From assembly GCA_014804385.1 (NCBI GenBank), contig JAAUZW010000039.1:78106-99788 (forward strand): a stretch of 21,683 bases of DNA. The letters are read 5' to 3'. This document shows positions 15,445-21,683 of this stretch, piece by piece. Origin of the DNA: Lachnospiraceae bacterium (GTDB lineage Bacteria; Bacillota; Clostridia; Lachnospirales; Lachnospiraceae). Within the stretch, counting starts at the first letter, position 1. The number at the start of each line of letters is the position of its first letter. Under the pieces are notes generated by a model, which saw only the letters and a program-made list of their open reading frames with translations, was not told the DNA's origin and searched no databases. The position numbers and the translations under genes were made by a program.

Positions 15445-16695
15445 TCATTTCAGGTATTGACTTTTAATAGTTAGTCTATTAAAAACTCTCATCGCTCCCA
15501 CCCCGATCATCCCCACAATGACCCCCGTAGGAATCAGCACCAAATATACCGCCTCCCTGCATCCGTCAAATAAAAACCCATAAATCATCTGTCCCACCGG
15601 CTGCGCGCACATGGTAATCGCAGAGGTATAGGCCATCACTTTTCCAAGCAGATGATCCGGCGTGCTCTGCTGGATCATGGAAACGGCAAAGATAGAAAAA
15701 ATGCTGATTGCTGCCTGCATACCGCAGAAAGTCGCAACACTCACGGCATACTTGATAACCGCACCAAACGGAAAAAGGAATATGATTCCTGCCGGAATGA
15801 TACAGATACCGATCGCCGCAAGCACAAACGACAGTCTTTCCATTTTCAATTTCCCCGTGAGAAGTCCCGCCGCGATACTCCCCAGAATCGTGGCAATTGC
15901 CAGAGCGCTTTCCGCTCCGCCGTAGTATGTTGCATCCAGCCCAAGGATCGTTCGCACGATAAAGGGAATCCCCACCATCGTAACTCCCATGACAAAGAAA
16001 CGGGAAAGCGCCGCCAGAAGCAGCAGCTTCATAAGATCTGCCCGTTCCTTCGTGATAAAGCGGATACTGGCGGAAAAATCATCTTTTACCATGGACAGAA
16101 CATTTCCCTGATAAGTTCTGTGCTGATGCCCCAATTGGATAAAGCACTCAGACAGCGCCGTGATAAAGAAACAGACAACGCTTGCATACATCACAGGCTT
16201 TAGGCCAAAGGCCGCATACAGAATACCGCCAAGCATCGGCGCTGTCAGATAAGAAATTGACGCCACCTGATTGACAACCGCATTTCCCCTGATAATATTG
16301 TCGCCCGCAAGCATCTGCGGAATGCACGCCTGCACCGTGGGCGTCTCAAATGCCCCGAAAACAGAAAGCGCCACGAGCAATGCACCGATCACCATAAGCG
16401 CATGATCTTCGGACAAAATGACCGCCGCACACAGGACAGACACTCCCGTCAAAGCATCCAACGCCACCATGATATTTCTCCTGTTTGCCCGGTCGGCAAG
16501 GATGCCGCCAAGCGGTGACAACAGGATTGTGGGAATGACTGCTGCGGATAAAATACCCGCAAATACGGCAGCCGAACCGGTGGTTTCCAGCACATACATG
16601 GAAAGTGCCAGACGCAATATGTAATTGCCAAACAAAGAACTTACCTGTCCCAATACAAGAAGTATAAAATTTTTTGTAAAGAGTTTCTGTTCCAT
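15445..16695 (-). CDS. MFS drug-efflux-type transporter
   Basis: The 416-residue protein is almost entirely hydrophobic, with about 12 predicted membrane segments. The MFS motif A, GGILADRANRRNIMV, sits between segments 2 and 3 (about 63-77). Overall it resembles the MefA/DHA3 branch of proton-driven drug exporters, which expel macrolides and other small compounds from the cytoplasm; the substrate is not evident. The start lies six bases after the TetR gene stop, with GAGAGG ahead of it, so the two form one operon. The final residues (FNRLTIKSQYLK) look unlike a normal tail and may come from the adjacent IS110 right end, which would have replaced the original C-terminus after the last membrane helix. 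Confidence 0.9.
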   Translation of the reverse strand: MEQKLFTKNFILLVLGQVSSLFGNYILRLALSMYVLETTGSAAVFAGILSAAVIPTILLSPLGGILADRANRRNIMVALDALTGVSVLCAAVILSEDHALMVIGALLVALSVFGAFETPTVQACIPQMLAGDNIIRGNAVVNQVASISYLTAPMLGGILYAAFGLKPVMYASVVCFFITALSECFIQLGHQHRTYQGNVLSMVKDDFSASIRFITKERADLMKLLLLAALSRFFVMGVTMVGIPFIVRTILGLDATYYGGAESALAIATILGSIAAGLLTGKLKMERLSFVLAAIGICIIPAGIIFLFPFGAVIKYAVSVATFCGMQAAISIFSIFAVSMIQQSTPDHLLGKVMAYTSAITMCAQPVGQMIYGFLFDGCREAVYLVLIPTGVIVGMIGVGAMRVFNRLTIKSQYLK

Positions 16696-16701
16696 CCGCC
16701 G

Positions 16702-17349
16702 CTACCTCTCATCTTTCAGATTCCCAAGGATTTTCTCTGTTCTCGCATACATCTCCTCTTCAATGATCGGAAGTCCCATAGCGGAAAGAACCTTCGTAAG
16801 GAAGCGGCACTTATGTCTGATTTCTTCCGTGTTCGCCGGAAATACGGAGGGCATCAACCAGAAATTGATCAGCGGAAGCAGCTCGGAAAGCTCTTTTGCA
16901 TATTCCGTCCGAATGGAGCCGTCACGCCTGCCCTCCTCGATCAGCTCAAACCACAAAGGCGTCAACACCCGCCGATTAGCCTCCACTGCTGCCGCCAGAA
17001 TGCGCGGATCTTTCAGGATCGCAACTGCCTGTGTATTGATCTCCTCTCGCTCTTCATCGGCTCTGTCCAGCGCAAGCATCTCCCGGATCTTCTGTAAGCC
17101 GTTCAGATCAGTTCTCTCCCTTACCGCCTCAAAGGGATTGTTTTCAAAAAACATCTGGTCCCCCAAGGCGTGCATGACCTCTTCCTTGCTCTGAAAGAAG
17201 CGATAAAACATCCCCTTTGCTCCGCCTGCCCGCTCCATAATGTCAGAGACAGCAGTCTCCTCATATCCTTTTGATAAAAACAGTTCCTTCGCCGCATCCA
17301 GAATCTCTCTTCTCCACTGCTCCGGCTGTTTTTTTACAGGTCTTGCCAA
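16702..17349 (-). CDS. TetR/AcrR-family transcriptional repressor
   Basis: The 215-residue protein begins with a TetR DNA-binding domain: ILDAAKELFLSKGYEETAV at 16-34, then SDIMERAGGAKGMFYRFF. The remaining 150 residues form the ligand-binding helical domain, which varies between members. The start codon is TTG, with GGAGGAG seven bases upstream. It lies first in an operon with the MFS exporter and directly downstream of a promoter whose -10 box and start site are covered by a perfect palindrome. The standard model is therefore autorepression of both genes, lifted by a compound that the exporter removes. The ligand is unknown. Confidence 0.93.
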   Translation of the reverse strand: MARPVKKQPEQWRREILDAAKELFLSKGYEETAVSDIMERAGGAKGMFYRFFQSKEEVMHALGDQMFFENNPFEAVRERTDLNGLQKIREMLALDRADEEREEINTQAVAILKDPRILAAAVEANRRVLTPLWFELIEEGRRDGSIRTEYAKELSELLPLINFWLMPSVFPANTEEIRHKCRFLTKVLSAMGLPIIEEEMYARTEKILGNLKDER

Positions 17350-17366
17350 CTCACTTCTCCTCCTCG

Positions 17367-17399
17367 CAATAGTTATTGACCGCTAGTCAATAACTATTG
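17367..17399. promoter_or_regulatory. TetR operator palindrome
   Basis: CAATAGTTATTGAC (17367-17380) and GTCAATAACTATTG (17386-17399) are perfect 14-bp inverted arms around a 5-bp centre, CGCTA. The palindrome begins within the -10 box and covers the expected transcription start of the TetR-MFS operon. The TetR gene begins 18 bp beyond it. Position and symmetry make it a very strong candidate for the repressor's own binding site. Confidence 0.88.
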
Positions 17400-17424
17400 T
17401 AAATAAACCTTTATGATATGTCAA
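17396..17424 (-). promoter_or_regulatory. Sigma-A promoter of the TetR-MFS operon
   Basis: On the minus strand TTGACA (17424-17419) is followed after exactly 17 bases by TACAAT (17401-17396), a near-consensus sigma-A promoter. Transcription should begin near 17389, inside the palindromic operator, leaving a short leader before the TTG start. Confidence 0.85.
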
Positions 17425-17460
17425 CGGACTTTTAAACCCCTTCACCCATTCCGGGCATAT

Positions 17461-17494
17461 TAAAAGACTGAAAATGTTCTCTAAACATTTTCAG
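17461..17494 (-). terminator. Rho-independent terminator after the XRE-ImmA/PIN region
   Basis: CTGAAAATGTT (17468-17478) and AACATTTTCAG (17484-17494) form a perfect 11-bp stem with a 5-nt loop, followed on the minus strand by TCTTTTA. It lies six bases beyond the PIN remnant stop and separates that transcript from the TetR promoter. Confidence 0.8.
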
Positions 17495-17499
17495 CCCTA

Positions 17500-17766
17500 T
17501 CAATCCCATATTTTACTCTCCTCAATCCTCTTCTCCAACTCCTTCCCCGGCAGTCGAACTTTCCCGCCATTATACTGCTGTAATTTTTTCAAACATTCTA
17601 AATATTCTTCCCTTGCAATATAATCACCATCATATAATTGATCGAGAATACTAATCGTTCCTATCACAGCCACTCCTTCAGCCTGTGCCGCTTTCCTAAG
17701 CTGTCCATCACCCGTTAATAAGATTATAAAAGAACTCTTCTTCCGCAAAACACTGTCCCTCCACAA
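17500..17766 (-). pseudogene. PIN-domain protein remnant (C-terminal half)
   Basis: The 88-codon frame carries the C-terminal half of a PIN-like (DUF3368/VapC-type) protein: IILLTGDGQLRKAAQAEGV, then VIGTISILDQLYDGDYI and a tail with GGKVRLPGKELEKRI. The N-terminal half, with the first catalytic acidic residues, is missing. The frame has no proper start (a TTG inside the upstream gene, no ribosome site) and overlaps the XRE-ImmA gene by 59 bp in another frame. Intact relatives are full-length PIN genes directly after an XRE-ImmA gene. An internal deletion therefore probably removed the front of the PIN gene and perhaps altered the end of its partner. The product is unlikely to be an active RNase. 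Confidence 0.7.
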
Positions 17767-18772
17767 ATGAATAGGGCCGCTTCAATAACTCTGCACCTTT
17801 CTGCACAGATATTTCATTTTCGCTGACTGCTCGAAATACTAATTGCATAAAGAGCACGGGGGCTTCTTTCTGTATACGCGATGGCTCATGTCTTTTCCAT
17901 CCGGCCTGCCCTGCTTTAATATAGAAATTTCTTGTTACGTTATCATTTACGATTCCGCATAGATTTGCCCTCTTCACCAAAAGATACATGGATATGCCAT
18001 ATTCCCTGCACGTGAGCGTCATATCCTTTGTTATAGAAGTTCTTCTGATCCCCAATTCCCTTTTTGCATCCATAAAAGGGAAAAGAAATGCGCCGCTGAT
18101 AGCAGTAGCCATATCCTCTATCTGCTTCTCTTCCATATCATCCGGCCAGTCGAATATAAAATGCGCAATCTCATGAGCAATCGTAGATCTGATTCTCTCA
18201 GGACTCATCTGACCATTGATAATAATATAAGGCCGCCCGTTAACTGACCCATTCATACCTGAAAAAGCATCATTATCAATCTCAGTTATATAAACCAAAA
18301 TCCCTTTATTCTCCAAAAGCTCAACCAGATTCCCAACCGGTCCGAATTCTGCAATACGCAAATACTTACGCATTGCAAGCGCGTTTTCTTCTATATCATC
18401 AGTCAGAATCAGTCCATGACAAACTGGTGCCTCCGGTAATACATCTCCGCCAAGCACATCAATAACGGAATAGAATCTACCCAGGTATTCCTCAACGGAT
18501 TCCTTTATATAGTCCTGCTGCTTAACAGAAAGTTTACTTGCTTTTCTGAATTCTCCGTGCACGAACACAAGATTTTCATTGCGATTACTCAAGAAATCCG
18601 TGACTTTTACCCCTAATACCTTTGCAAGCACTTTCATCGTATCCATACTCGGTTTTCGCTCGCCGCTTTCATAATAGCTGATCGTCATTGAGGACACGCC
18701 AACTAAAGAGGCTAGTTCTTTCATCGACATTCCATTTTTTAATCTATAATATTTTAAATTTTTACTGAACAT
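17708..18772 (-). CDS. XRE-family HTH protein with ImmA/IrrE metallopeptidase domain
   Basis: Residues 1-60 are a Cro/CI-type helix-turn-helix (MSMKELASLVGVSSMTISYYESGERKPS across 15-42). A zinc peptidase domain of the ImmA/IrrE (DUF955) type follows, with STIAHEIAHFIFDWP (HEIAH at 200-204). The C-terminal part includes ISMYLLVKRANLCGIVNDN. Such proteins repress a neighbouring toxin or mobile-element gene and can be inactivated by, or perform, proteolysis. The usual partner downstream is a PIN-domain toxin, present here only as a truncated remnant. The final residues (AEEEFFYNLING) are read across the deletion junction and are probably not native. The start has AAAGGAGG seven bases upstream and a promoter-like pair before it. 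Confidence 0.9.
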   Translation of the reverse strand: MFSKNLKYYRLKNGMSMKELASLVGVSSMTISYYESGERKPSMDTMKVLAKVLGVKVTDFLSNRNENLVFVHGEFRKASKLSVKQQDYIKESVEEYLGRFYSVIDVLGGDVLPEAPVCHGLILTDDIEENALAMRKYLRIAEFGPVGNLVELLENKGILVYITEIDNDAFSGMNGSVNGRPYIIINGQMSPERIRSTIAHEIAHFIFDWPDDMEEKQIEDMATAISGAFLFPFMDAKRELGIRRTSITKDMTLTCREYGISMYLLVKRANLCGIVNDNVTRNFYIKAGQAGWKRHEPSRIQKEAPVLFMQLVFRAVSENEISVQKGAELLKRPYSFVEGQCFAEEEFFYNLING

Positions 18773-18793
18773 CCCACCGCCTCCTTTGTTTAT

Positions 18794-18821
18794 ATTTTAT
18801 CATATTTTTTAAAAAAGTAAA
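18794..18821 (-). promoter_or_regulatory. Probable promoter of the XRE-ImmA gene
   Basis: On the minus strand TTTACT (18821-18816) is followed after 16 bases by TAAAAT (18799-18794), about 20 bases upstream of the AAAGGAGG ribosome site. The run of T and A between the boxes makes a near-palindrome that might serve as the HTH protein's own binding site. Confidence 0.5.
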
Positions 18822-18861
18822 CACATCAAAATCTTCAATTATTTGTTTTTGTGCTTATCTT

Positions 18862-19344
18862 TCACCCATACATCTCCCCCAACTCAACCAGCTTCACCCC
18901 ATCCCTATCACAATGCCCTGTAACCCATTCTGTAAACCCGCTTTTCGAGAAGAGGATATACTGCACCACCGTATATTCTTTTGCAATCAAACCGTTTTTC
19001 TCCTGTAGATCCTCATAGACGTTTTTATCAATAGGCGTATTACTGTATTTGCATTCTCCCAACACAGCTTTTTTAGAAGTTCTATCCAAACCGACAACAT
19101 CTATATCCGTTGCTTCACGTCTCTTCGGATGTGTACCCCACCATTTTCCGACAGTTGTAACAAAACACTTCAACTGTCCCTCGATGCTGGAAATCAATGT
19201 ATAATACTTACACATATCCTCAAATATGCTGCCCATAAATTCTGACAATTTTGGTTTCACCACATTCTGATAAAAGATATCACCACGATCAAGCTCTATT
19301 GCTCCCATGCCATCCGGAACAAATTTATACCAGAATCTGAACAT
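18862..19344 (-). pseudogene. C-terminal DUF234 part of an ATP-binding protein, N-terminus lost
   Basis: The 160 codons match the C-terminal region of the archaeal-type ATPase/DUF234 family. MFRFWYKFVPDGMGAIELD begins it, followed by EFMGSIFEDMCKYY, TTVGKWWG, and the nuclease-like core TDIDVVGLDRTSKKAVLGECK, where D, E and K fit a PD-(D/E)XK arrangement. Family members are about 450-480 residues, with an AAA-type P-loop ATPase in front; none is present. Homology continues just upstream of the ATG (NILRD before NMFRFWY) but meets TGA at 19366-19368, so the gene is decapitated rather than naturally short. AGGG lies ahead of the ATG, so a small product might still be made. Confidence 0.7.
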
Positions 19345-19477
19345 ATTGTCCCTGAGAATATTTTGTCAAACTCATTTTTATTGAAACATATTTCATTGAA
19401 TTATAATTCAACATAAAAACAACATTCTACGATATAAATGTCAACAGTTTTAACCAACTTGAAAACTTCTGCGCATG

Positions 19478-19514
19478 AAAAACAGGTGATAGCATACCCT
19501 CTTTCTATCACCTG
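19478..19514 (-). terminator. Rho-independent terminator of the AIM24-family gene
   Basis: CAGGTGATAG (19483-19492) and CTATCACCTG (19505-19514) form a perfect 10-bp stem with a 12-nt loop. On the minus strand the stem is followed directly by TTTTTC. It lies 33 bp beyond the AIM24-family stop codon. Confidence 0.88.
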
Positions 19515-19547
19515 CCACAATATCATCAATCATTCTGATTCTATTTC

Positions 19548-20231
19548 CTACCTCGACGACGGTACCATCCTGATGATCCTGCCCGCAAACTCATAAAAGT
19601 TCTGCGTCTGGAGTATCACTTTGCCCGGCCCTTTCAGCTTCGTTAAGAACAGTCCCTCGCCGCCCAGAAAGATATTTTTCAGTCCCTTTACAGTTTCGAT
19701 ATCATACTGCACGCTTCTTTCAAAAGCCACCACATTTCCCGTATCCACCTTGATGACTTCCCCGGGCGCCAGATTTTTCTCTACCTTATTGCCGTCAATC
19801 TCCAGAAATACCATGCCGGATCCGCTGATGTCCTGCAGGATAAATCCCTCGCCGCCGAATAAGCCGGCGGAAAATTTCTTGGTAAACGTCACATTCAGGT
19901 TGACCGTCTCCTGGGCGCAGAGAAACGCACCCTTCTGGCAGATCATACCGCCGCTGGCTCCCACATCAATGGGAAGCACCTCTCCGGCCACCGTGGAGGC
20001 AAAAGCCACCATGCTGCCTGCACGCTCCGCCTTATAGGTCGCCATGAACAGGGATTCTCCCGAAAACATTCTGCCGATACTTTTGCCAAGACCGCCCTTC
20101 ATGTTAGAATCCATGGCAATGCCCTCCGACATCCACGCCATGCCGCCCGACTGGGTGTACATGGACTCTCCCGGCGCATCGAAGGTAACCTCCACCGCCG
20201 GCATTGTGTCTCCTATGATTTTATACTGCAT
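19548..20231 (-). CDS. AIM24/TIGR00266 family protein
   Basis: The 227-residue protein is beta-rich and glycine-rich with an internally repetitive pattern: GESMYTQSGGMAWMSEGIAM, AGSMVAFASTVAGEVLPIDV, GGEGFILQDISGSGMVFLEI and GGEGLFLTKLKGPGKVILQT. This is the repeat signature of the AIM24/TIGR00266 family, a tryptophan RNA-binding attenuator-like fold found in many bacteria and in yeast mitochondria. Its bacterial function is not established. The start is ATG 20231, with AAAGGAGG eight bases upstream; a longer in-frame start would place that site inside the coding sequence. It follows hemZ on the same strand after 90 bp and ends at a strong terminator. Confidence 0.9.
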   Translation of the reverse strand: MQYKIIGDTMPAVEVTFDAPGESMYTQSGGMAWMSEGIAMDSNMKGGLGKSIGRMFSGESLFMATYKAERAGSMVAFASTVAGEVLPIDVGASGGMICQKGAFLCAQETVNLNVTFTKKFSAGLFGGEGFILQDISGSGMVFLEIDGNKVEKNLAPGEVIKVDTGNVVAFERSVQYDIETVKGLKNIFLGGEGLFLTKLKGPGKVILQTQNFYEFAGRIIRMVPSSR

Positions 20232-20277
20232 GTTATATTCCTCCTTTGTGATTCTATTTTTCCTGCACAATTACTCT

Positions 20278-20316
20278 TTTCGGCTATTATGAACTATAAT
20301 TGCATTTTAGCCGAAA
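20278..20316. terminator. Hairpin between hemZ and the AIM24-family gene
   Basis: TTTCGGCTA (20278-20286) pairs with TAGCCGAAA (20308-20316), and an inner ATTAT/ATAAT pairing can extend the structure. It lies five bases past the hemZ stop. No clear T-run follows on the minus strand, so it may be a weak terminator or an mRNA 3'-end stabiliser. Confidence 0.45.
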
Positions 20317-20321
20317 CGATT

Positions 20322-21683
20322 TCACTTACCGCCTTCCGGTGCAAACAGCCTCCGCTTCCTCTCGATCATCTCCTCGATTCTCTCCATATACTGCGTCACG
20401 TCCTTCACATTCTCGCACCGCTCGATCCTGCCGTCCGGAAAAACGCCTTTGGTGATGGAACCTGCACCCAGCGCCACAATGGTCTGCTTCTCCTCGTTGA
20501 TGAGAATATTATAGATGCCATACTTAGCCCGTTTGGAATAGCCCACATTTTCAAAGTTGCCGGACATATTCTTCTGCCGGTACAGATAGTAAGGCACCAT
20601 ATCCATCTCCGCCGCCCCGCGGGCCGCGATCTCCATGATCTCCTCTGTGTTATTGTAGGCCGTCACGCCGTTCTCCTCTATCCACTGATGCAGCTTGGAA
20701 GCCCGCTTTACCGCCAGGGAATGCACCGTCAGAGAATCCGGGGCAAGCTCCTTGATCGCCGTGATGGTATGCGCCACATCCGCCGCGTCCTCCTTCGGCA
20801 GTCCCAGAATGATATCCATATTGATATTGTCAAAACCCACCTTTCGAGCCAGGTGAAAAGCCTCCACCACCTGCTCCACCGTGTGCTGTCTGCCGATCAG
20901 CTGCAAAGTCTCCTGTTTCATGGTCTGGGGATTCACGGAAATTCTGGTCACGCCGTGCGCAGAAAGCACCCGCAGCTTATCCTCGGTGATGCTGTCCGCC
21001 CTGCCCGCTTCCACTGTAAATTCCTGCACCGTAGAAAAGTCAAAAGCGCTTTTCAATTTTCCGAGAAGTCTGTCTAGCTCCGCCGCCGACAGAGAACTGG
21101 GCGTACCCCCGCCGATATACACAGTATCCAGTATTTTATCCCGGCAAAGGGATGCTGTCGCGTCGATCTCCCGCTCCAATGCCGTCAGATACTGGGCCAC
21201 TCTCTTTTTCCACGCCCCGATGGGATAGGAGGTAAAGGAACAGTACAGACAGGTGGTGGGACAAAAGGGAATGCCCACATAGAGACTGTAGCCGTCCTCA
21301 TAATGCAGGGTGCTCAGAATCTCCCTCTCCCGCTTCGCAATGTCAATGCTGAGTGCCGTCTTTTCCCTGCTCACAAAATGAGATGTCCTTAAGAAATAAG
21401 CGATCCCCTCCTCGCTCACCCCCTGCTCCAGCATGGTCATTGCAATCTTGGTCGGACGGATCCCCGTCAGATTCCCCCATGGCAGGGAGATGCCTGTCTC
21501 CTCCCGCAGAGAAGTATAGAGAAACCGCTTGAAAGCGTTCTTATACTCCGGGGTATCCGCCGGCTCTGTCGGATGCCAGACATACACATGCCCCACGCCG
21601 CCTTCCTTACCTCCATTTGCCGCGTCATAGTTATGTAAACCTGCAAGCATTTTTAAGGTCACTTCCGTCTCCCCGAAGAAAAG
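20322..21683 (-). CDS. hemZ: HemZ-type radical SAM protein (5' end beyond window)
   Basis: The frame is open to the right edge; 453 residues are visible and the true start lies outside. The radical SAM cluster motif is YVGIPFCPTTCLYCSF (CxxxCxxC). GGGTPSSL, a GFDNINMDIILGLPKED block and VHSLAVKRASKL follow, and LPWGNLTGIRPTKIA precedes it, a hallmark of HemZ rather than HemN. HemZ was named an oxygen-independent coproporphyrinogen dehydrogenase; in anaerobic Firmicutes without full haem synthesis its real substrate is uncertain. Composition is GC-rich compared with the left of the window, consistent with core genome. The AIM24-family gene lies just downstream. Confidence 0.92.
   Translation of the reverse strand, partial: LFFGETEVTLKMLAGLHNYDAANGGKEGGVGHVYVWHPTEPADTPEYKNAFKRFLYTSLREETGISLPWGNLTGIRPTKIAMTMLEQGVSEEGIAYFLRTSHFVSREKTALSIDIAKREREILSTLHYEDGYSLYVGIPFCPTTCLYCSFTSYPIGAWKKRVAQYLTALEREIDATASLCRDKILDTVYIGGGTPSSLSAAELDRLLGKLKSAFDFSTVQEFTVEAGRADSITEDKLRVLSAHGVTRISVNPQTMKQETLQLIGRQHTVEQVVEAFHLARKVGFDNINMDIILGLPKEDAADVAHTITAIKELAPDSLTVHSLAVKRASKLHQWIEENGVTAYNNTEEIMEIAARGAAEMDMVPYYLYRQKNMSGNFENVGYSKRAKYGIYNILINEEKQTIVALGAGSITKGVFPDGRIERCENVKDVTQYMERIEEMIERKRRLFAPEGGK

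Larger units (their letters stand above)
13905..15470 (+). mobile_element. IS110-family insertion sequence (ends approximate)
   Basis: The element is defined by its DEDD recombinase gene and the long structured non-coding leader before it, the arrangement of the IS110 group. IS110 elements have no long terminal inverted repeats, so the ends cannot be fixed by eye. I place the left end just before a TATTAT at 13916-13921 and the right end just after a TTGACT at 15457-15462, because in the circular form such boxes would be about one promoter spacing apart. If so, the last codons of the MFS gene lie within the element. It separates the restriction operon from the TetR/MFS genes. Confidence 0.6.

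Noticed and set aside
15652..16203. 183-codon plus-strand open frame inside the MFS gene
   Set aside because: Its highly charged composition reflects the antisense of membrane-spanning codons; no start signal or family pattern.
20289..21077. 262-codon plus-strand open frame inside hemZ
   Set aside because: It is antisense to the radical SAM gene. Its histidine/leucine/arginine richness is typical of the complement of a GC-rich coding region, and it has no ribosome site.

Overview
The window looks like a chromosomal segment of an anaerobic Firmicute, most likely a Lachnospiraceae-type clostridium. The signs are AGGAGG-type ribosome binding sites, sigma-A promoters, a HemZ-type radical SAM gene, an AIM24-family gene, XRE/ImmA-type regulators and an IS110 element. 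Nearly every gene reads on the minus strand; the IS110 recombinase is the only clear plus-strand gene. Base composition falls sharply from right (GC-rich hemZ, MFS and TetR genes) to left (very AT-rich around 1.5-5.3 kb), as expected where acquired islands abut core genome.

Layout from left to right. (1) 1-1316: the start of a PLD-domain helicase-like protein running off the left edge, overlapped by a small SAM methyltransferase. (2) 1494-5082: a very AT-rich gene for a 1043-residue protein that joins a calcineurin-like phosphoesterase to a P-loop (STAND/NACHT-like) NTPase, with a possible frameshifted 3' tail and a doubtful small ORF upstream. (3) 5335-13597: the centrepiece, a tightly packed minus-strand operon. 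In transcription order it holds a decapitated XRE regulator, a ParB/Srx-like protein, a SNF2-type helicase, a stand-alone copy of the Sau3AI C-terminal domain, an HNH endonuclease, a Vsr mismatch nuclease, a full-length Sau3AI-like endonuclease and a cytosine-5 DNA methyltransferase. (4) About 13.9-15.47 kb: an IS110-family element with a structured non-coding leader where a bridge RNA is expected. (5) 15445-17424: a TetR/MFS-efflux pair with a well-resolved promoter and a perfect 14-bp-arm operator. (6) 17461-19371: a small regulatory scrap yard, with an XRE-ImmA protein followed by a PIN-domain remnant and the C-terminal half of a DUF234-type ATPase. (7) 19478-21683: an AIM24-family gene and hemZ, the latter cut by the right edge.

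How the parts work together. In region 3, Dcm would protect the target of the Sau3AI-like enzyme (GATC in the founding member) and Vsr would repair T:G mismatches left by 5mC deamination. What goes beyond a standard type II system is the linked ParB-like + SNF2 pair, the HNH nuclease and the catalytic-domain-less Sau3AI paralogue, which suggest a multi-component defence complex. The phosphoesterase-NTPase is a second, independent defence candidate. I see no tRNA, rRNA or CRISPR array.
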